Assembly (NCBI GenBank): GCA_000149265.1
Contig: CH002899.1
Coordinates: 178,051-242,050, forward strand
Source of the DNA: Ciona savignyi
Taxonomy: Eukaryota > Chordata > Ascidiacea > Phlebobranchia > Cionidae
Direction: 5' to 3'
DNA: 64,000 nucleotides
Shown here: positions 62,682 to 64,000 of the stretch, piece after piece
Layout of the letters: every line of letters starts with the position of its first letter
Numbering within the stretch: position 1 is the stretch's first letter
The notes under the pieces: model-generated
What the model was told of the DNA's origin: nothing
Seen by the model: the letters and a program-made list of their open reading frames with translations, nothing else
Databases searched by the model: none
Made by a program: the position numbers and the translations under genes

Positions 62682-62731
62682 CTAGAGCATAATTACTCTG
62701 CCTACGACTCAGCTGAATTCCGGCACAATCA
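62682..62731 (-). CDS. Candidate small exon following the LIM exon
   Basis: A T-rich acceptor ending ACAAACCAG precedes 50 nt that end CTAG|GTAAGC. Read in phase 2 in, phase 1 out, it encodes DCAGIQLSRRQSNYAL. The Asp-Cys start could continue the LIM zinc module (the next ligand after CFKCR), although the spacing would be one residue longer than normal. The phases link the LIM exon to the 60.5-kb terminal exon. Confidence 0.3.
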
Positions 62732-63490
62732 CTGGTTTGTAAACAGTAAAAAACACCTGAATTCCGCAGCGCTGAGTCAATAAAATAACAGGAGACGCCT
62801 CTTGAAGAAACTATGCGCGTCCGGAAGGATTTGTCAGTTGCCAACTTGCAATTAACTTTTTGGTAAACGTCTCCTCACAATGCGTAACATGTAGGAGTGT
62901 TTTCACAATAACCTAATAACATCTTAGGACCATCTAATTGGTGCAATAGTCTATTTCGAAAAATTGCACCTCAAATGAAGCGTCTAACAGTGATGGTCTT
63001 ACATCTCTTATGATACTTCACATTCATGATTGTGACAGATAGAAAAGCTAGCATCGTATAAAGCAAATATCAGAAAGTGATATTCGCGAAGTGTTGACGC
63101 AACTTCAATATAGAAAAATAATCAAAGATACTTTGTGTGTCCTCGAGACTGGAGGATTTTATTTACTTAGGACGTCGCTGGTGTGTGTCATTACACAAGA
63201 TGATAGACCATTAGTGCTGTGTTAAACGTCCCAGAAAATGTTTTACACGAGCTGAAAGCAGTACGTCATGTAAGGCACAATTTAATAAGAATTAAAAATA
63301 GGCAAATGTCATGTCCTCTTGGAAAACGTTGGTTAGATACTACCTAGCACATTAGCGCCACCTAGTAAAACTTCAATTCACTTCATATATGCAGACTTCT
63401 GACTTAATTCGGACGCAAATAGTCTGATGGTTGCACAGAATAAGTGATTTCAGGGTATATAGGAAAATGCAATTAAGTCTTTTAACTTAC

Positions 63491-63619
63491 TTTCGACACT
63501 TGAAACAATCCTTGTGATAGTGGACGCCGTTGACAAACGTGTGCGGGTCGGAACCGGTCTCCAAATCGAACCCACATCCGTGGCATTTGCTTTCCGTTAA
63601 CAAGCCGTCGCTAGGTGTA
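63491..63619 (-). CDS. Exon with the first half of a LIM zinc-binding domain
   Basis: This 129-nt internal exon is flanked by an acceptor (TTACTCTATAG) and donor (CGAAA|GTAAGT), phase 2 in and 2 out. It contains CHGCGFDLETGSDPHTFVNG followed by VHYHKDCFKC, fitting C-x2-C-x19-H-x2-C-x2-C, the first zinc site of a LIM domain plus the first ligand of the second. The start of the gene lies beyond the right edge of the window. LIM domains act as protein-binding modules. The gene is probably distinct from Rap1GAP because a poly(A) signal intervenes at 60.46 kb. Its phase would, however, also allow splicing to the Rap1GAP exons. Confidence 0.7.
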
Positions 63620-63667
63620 CTATAGAGTAATTGTTTAGTCAGTTTTAACTGTGGTGGATGCCCAATC

Positions 63668-63790
63668 TTTGTACGGTCGTGTGTCCAAATGGTTAACGCG
63701 ACCGATACATATACCGACTCTTATACAAAAAAAAGGTCCAAGTGACCAGCTCATCATGGGTTCGAAACTTGGCTCGGTAAAAAAATAGAT
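63668..63790 (+). repeat. SINE family 2 copy
   Basis: Best copy of the second family: GTCCAAATGGTTAACGCGAC (A-box region), 'CGATACATATACCGACTC', then ATGGGTTCGAAACTTGGCTC (B-box region) and GGTAAAAAAAT. Compare 5045-5170 (-). Confidence 0.65.
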
Positions 63791-64000
63791 GCCCAATCTT
63801 TTACAGGTTAATAGAGAGGCGTCGGGTCGGGAAAAATATCCCGGTGACCAGTCACTGATTGCTTAAAAGCAATATCCGTTAACCACTTGTTTAGTGCGAC
63901 TAACCCATTATCAAATTAAGATAGAAAATTTATATTATATTCTCGTTAAAGGGAAAAGGCAAGGGCCGTTTTTACGTGTCAAACGTCAGTTTACCGCAGG

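Overview
The window is eukaryotic DNA and reads like a solitary ascidian, most probably Ciona. It is AT-rich, genes are compact with short GT-AG introns, the proteins are of chordate type, and two families of tRNA-headed SINEs are scattered through it. The species call is inference from gene structure and protein similarity; I could not run a search.

Layout. (1) 1-6.4 kb is gene-poor. It holds a complete LTR element (1198-4022) with two identical 600-bp LTRs, a 4-bp target duplication and no visible pol gene, followed by SINEs. (2) 6.47-7.69 kb (+) is a four-exon sulfotransferase-fold gene with a C-terminal membrane anchor. (3) 8.6-12.2 kb is repeat territory: SINEs, a ~335-bp tandem array whose units carry a GGGGAATTCCCC palindrome, a hAT-type MITE inserted in that array with an 8-bp target duplication, and a (TA)n tract. 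(4) 12.6-13.8 kb (-) is MPC2, rebuilt from four exons to 127 aa. (5) 14.6-18.7 kb (-) holds two intronless tandem SLC7 L-type amino-acid transporters. (6) 22.3-32.4 kb (+) is PEX5, rebuilt from 14 exons to an unbroken 624-aa frame. (7) 33.9-55.4 kb (-) is a Rap1GAP-family gene, convergent with PEX5. Its shared body has 15 exons from a GoLoco-like exon to the stop. Two further upstream exons and at least three candidate first exons splice in compatible phases, one of them encoding ~338 residues. (8) 60.5-63.6 kb (-) holds pieces of another gene: a LIM half-domain exon, a small linker exon and a terminal exon with a poly(A) signal.

The genes are unrelated housekeeping and signalling loci (mitochondrial pyruvate import, amino-acid uptake, peroxisomal matrix import, Rap1 inactivation), not an operon or a single pathway. 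I found no CRISPR, phage or bacterial-type system. The least ordinary items are the Rap1GAP amino-terminal architecture with a GoLoco motif that lacks its usual tail, the palindrome array, and the young non-autonomous LTR element. Exon joins were checked by hand for splice dinucleotides and reading phase. All total lengths divide by three.
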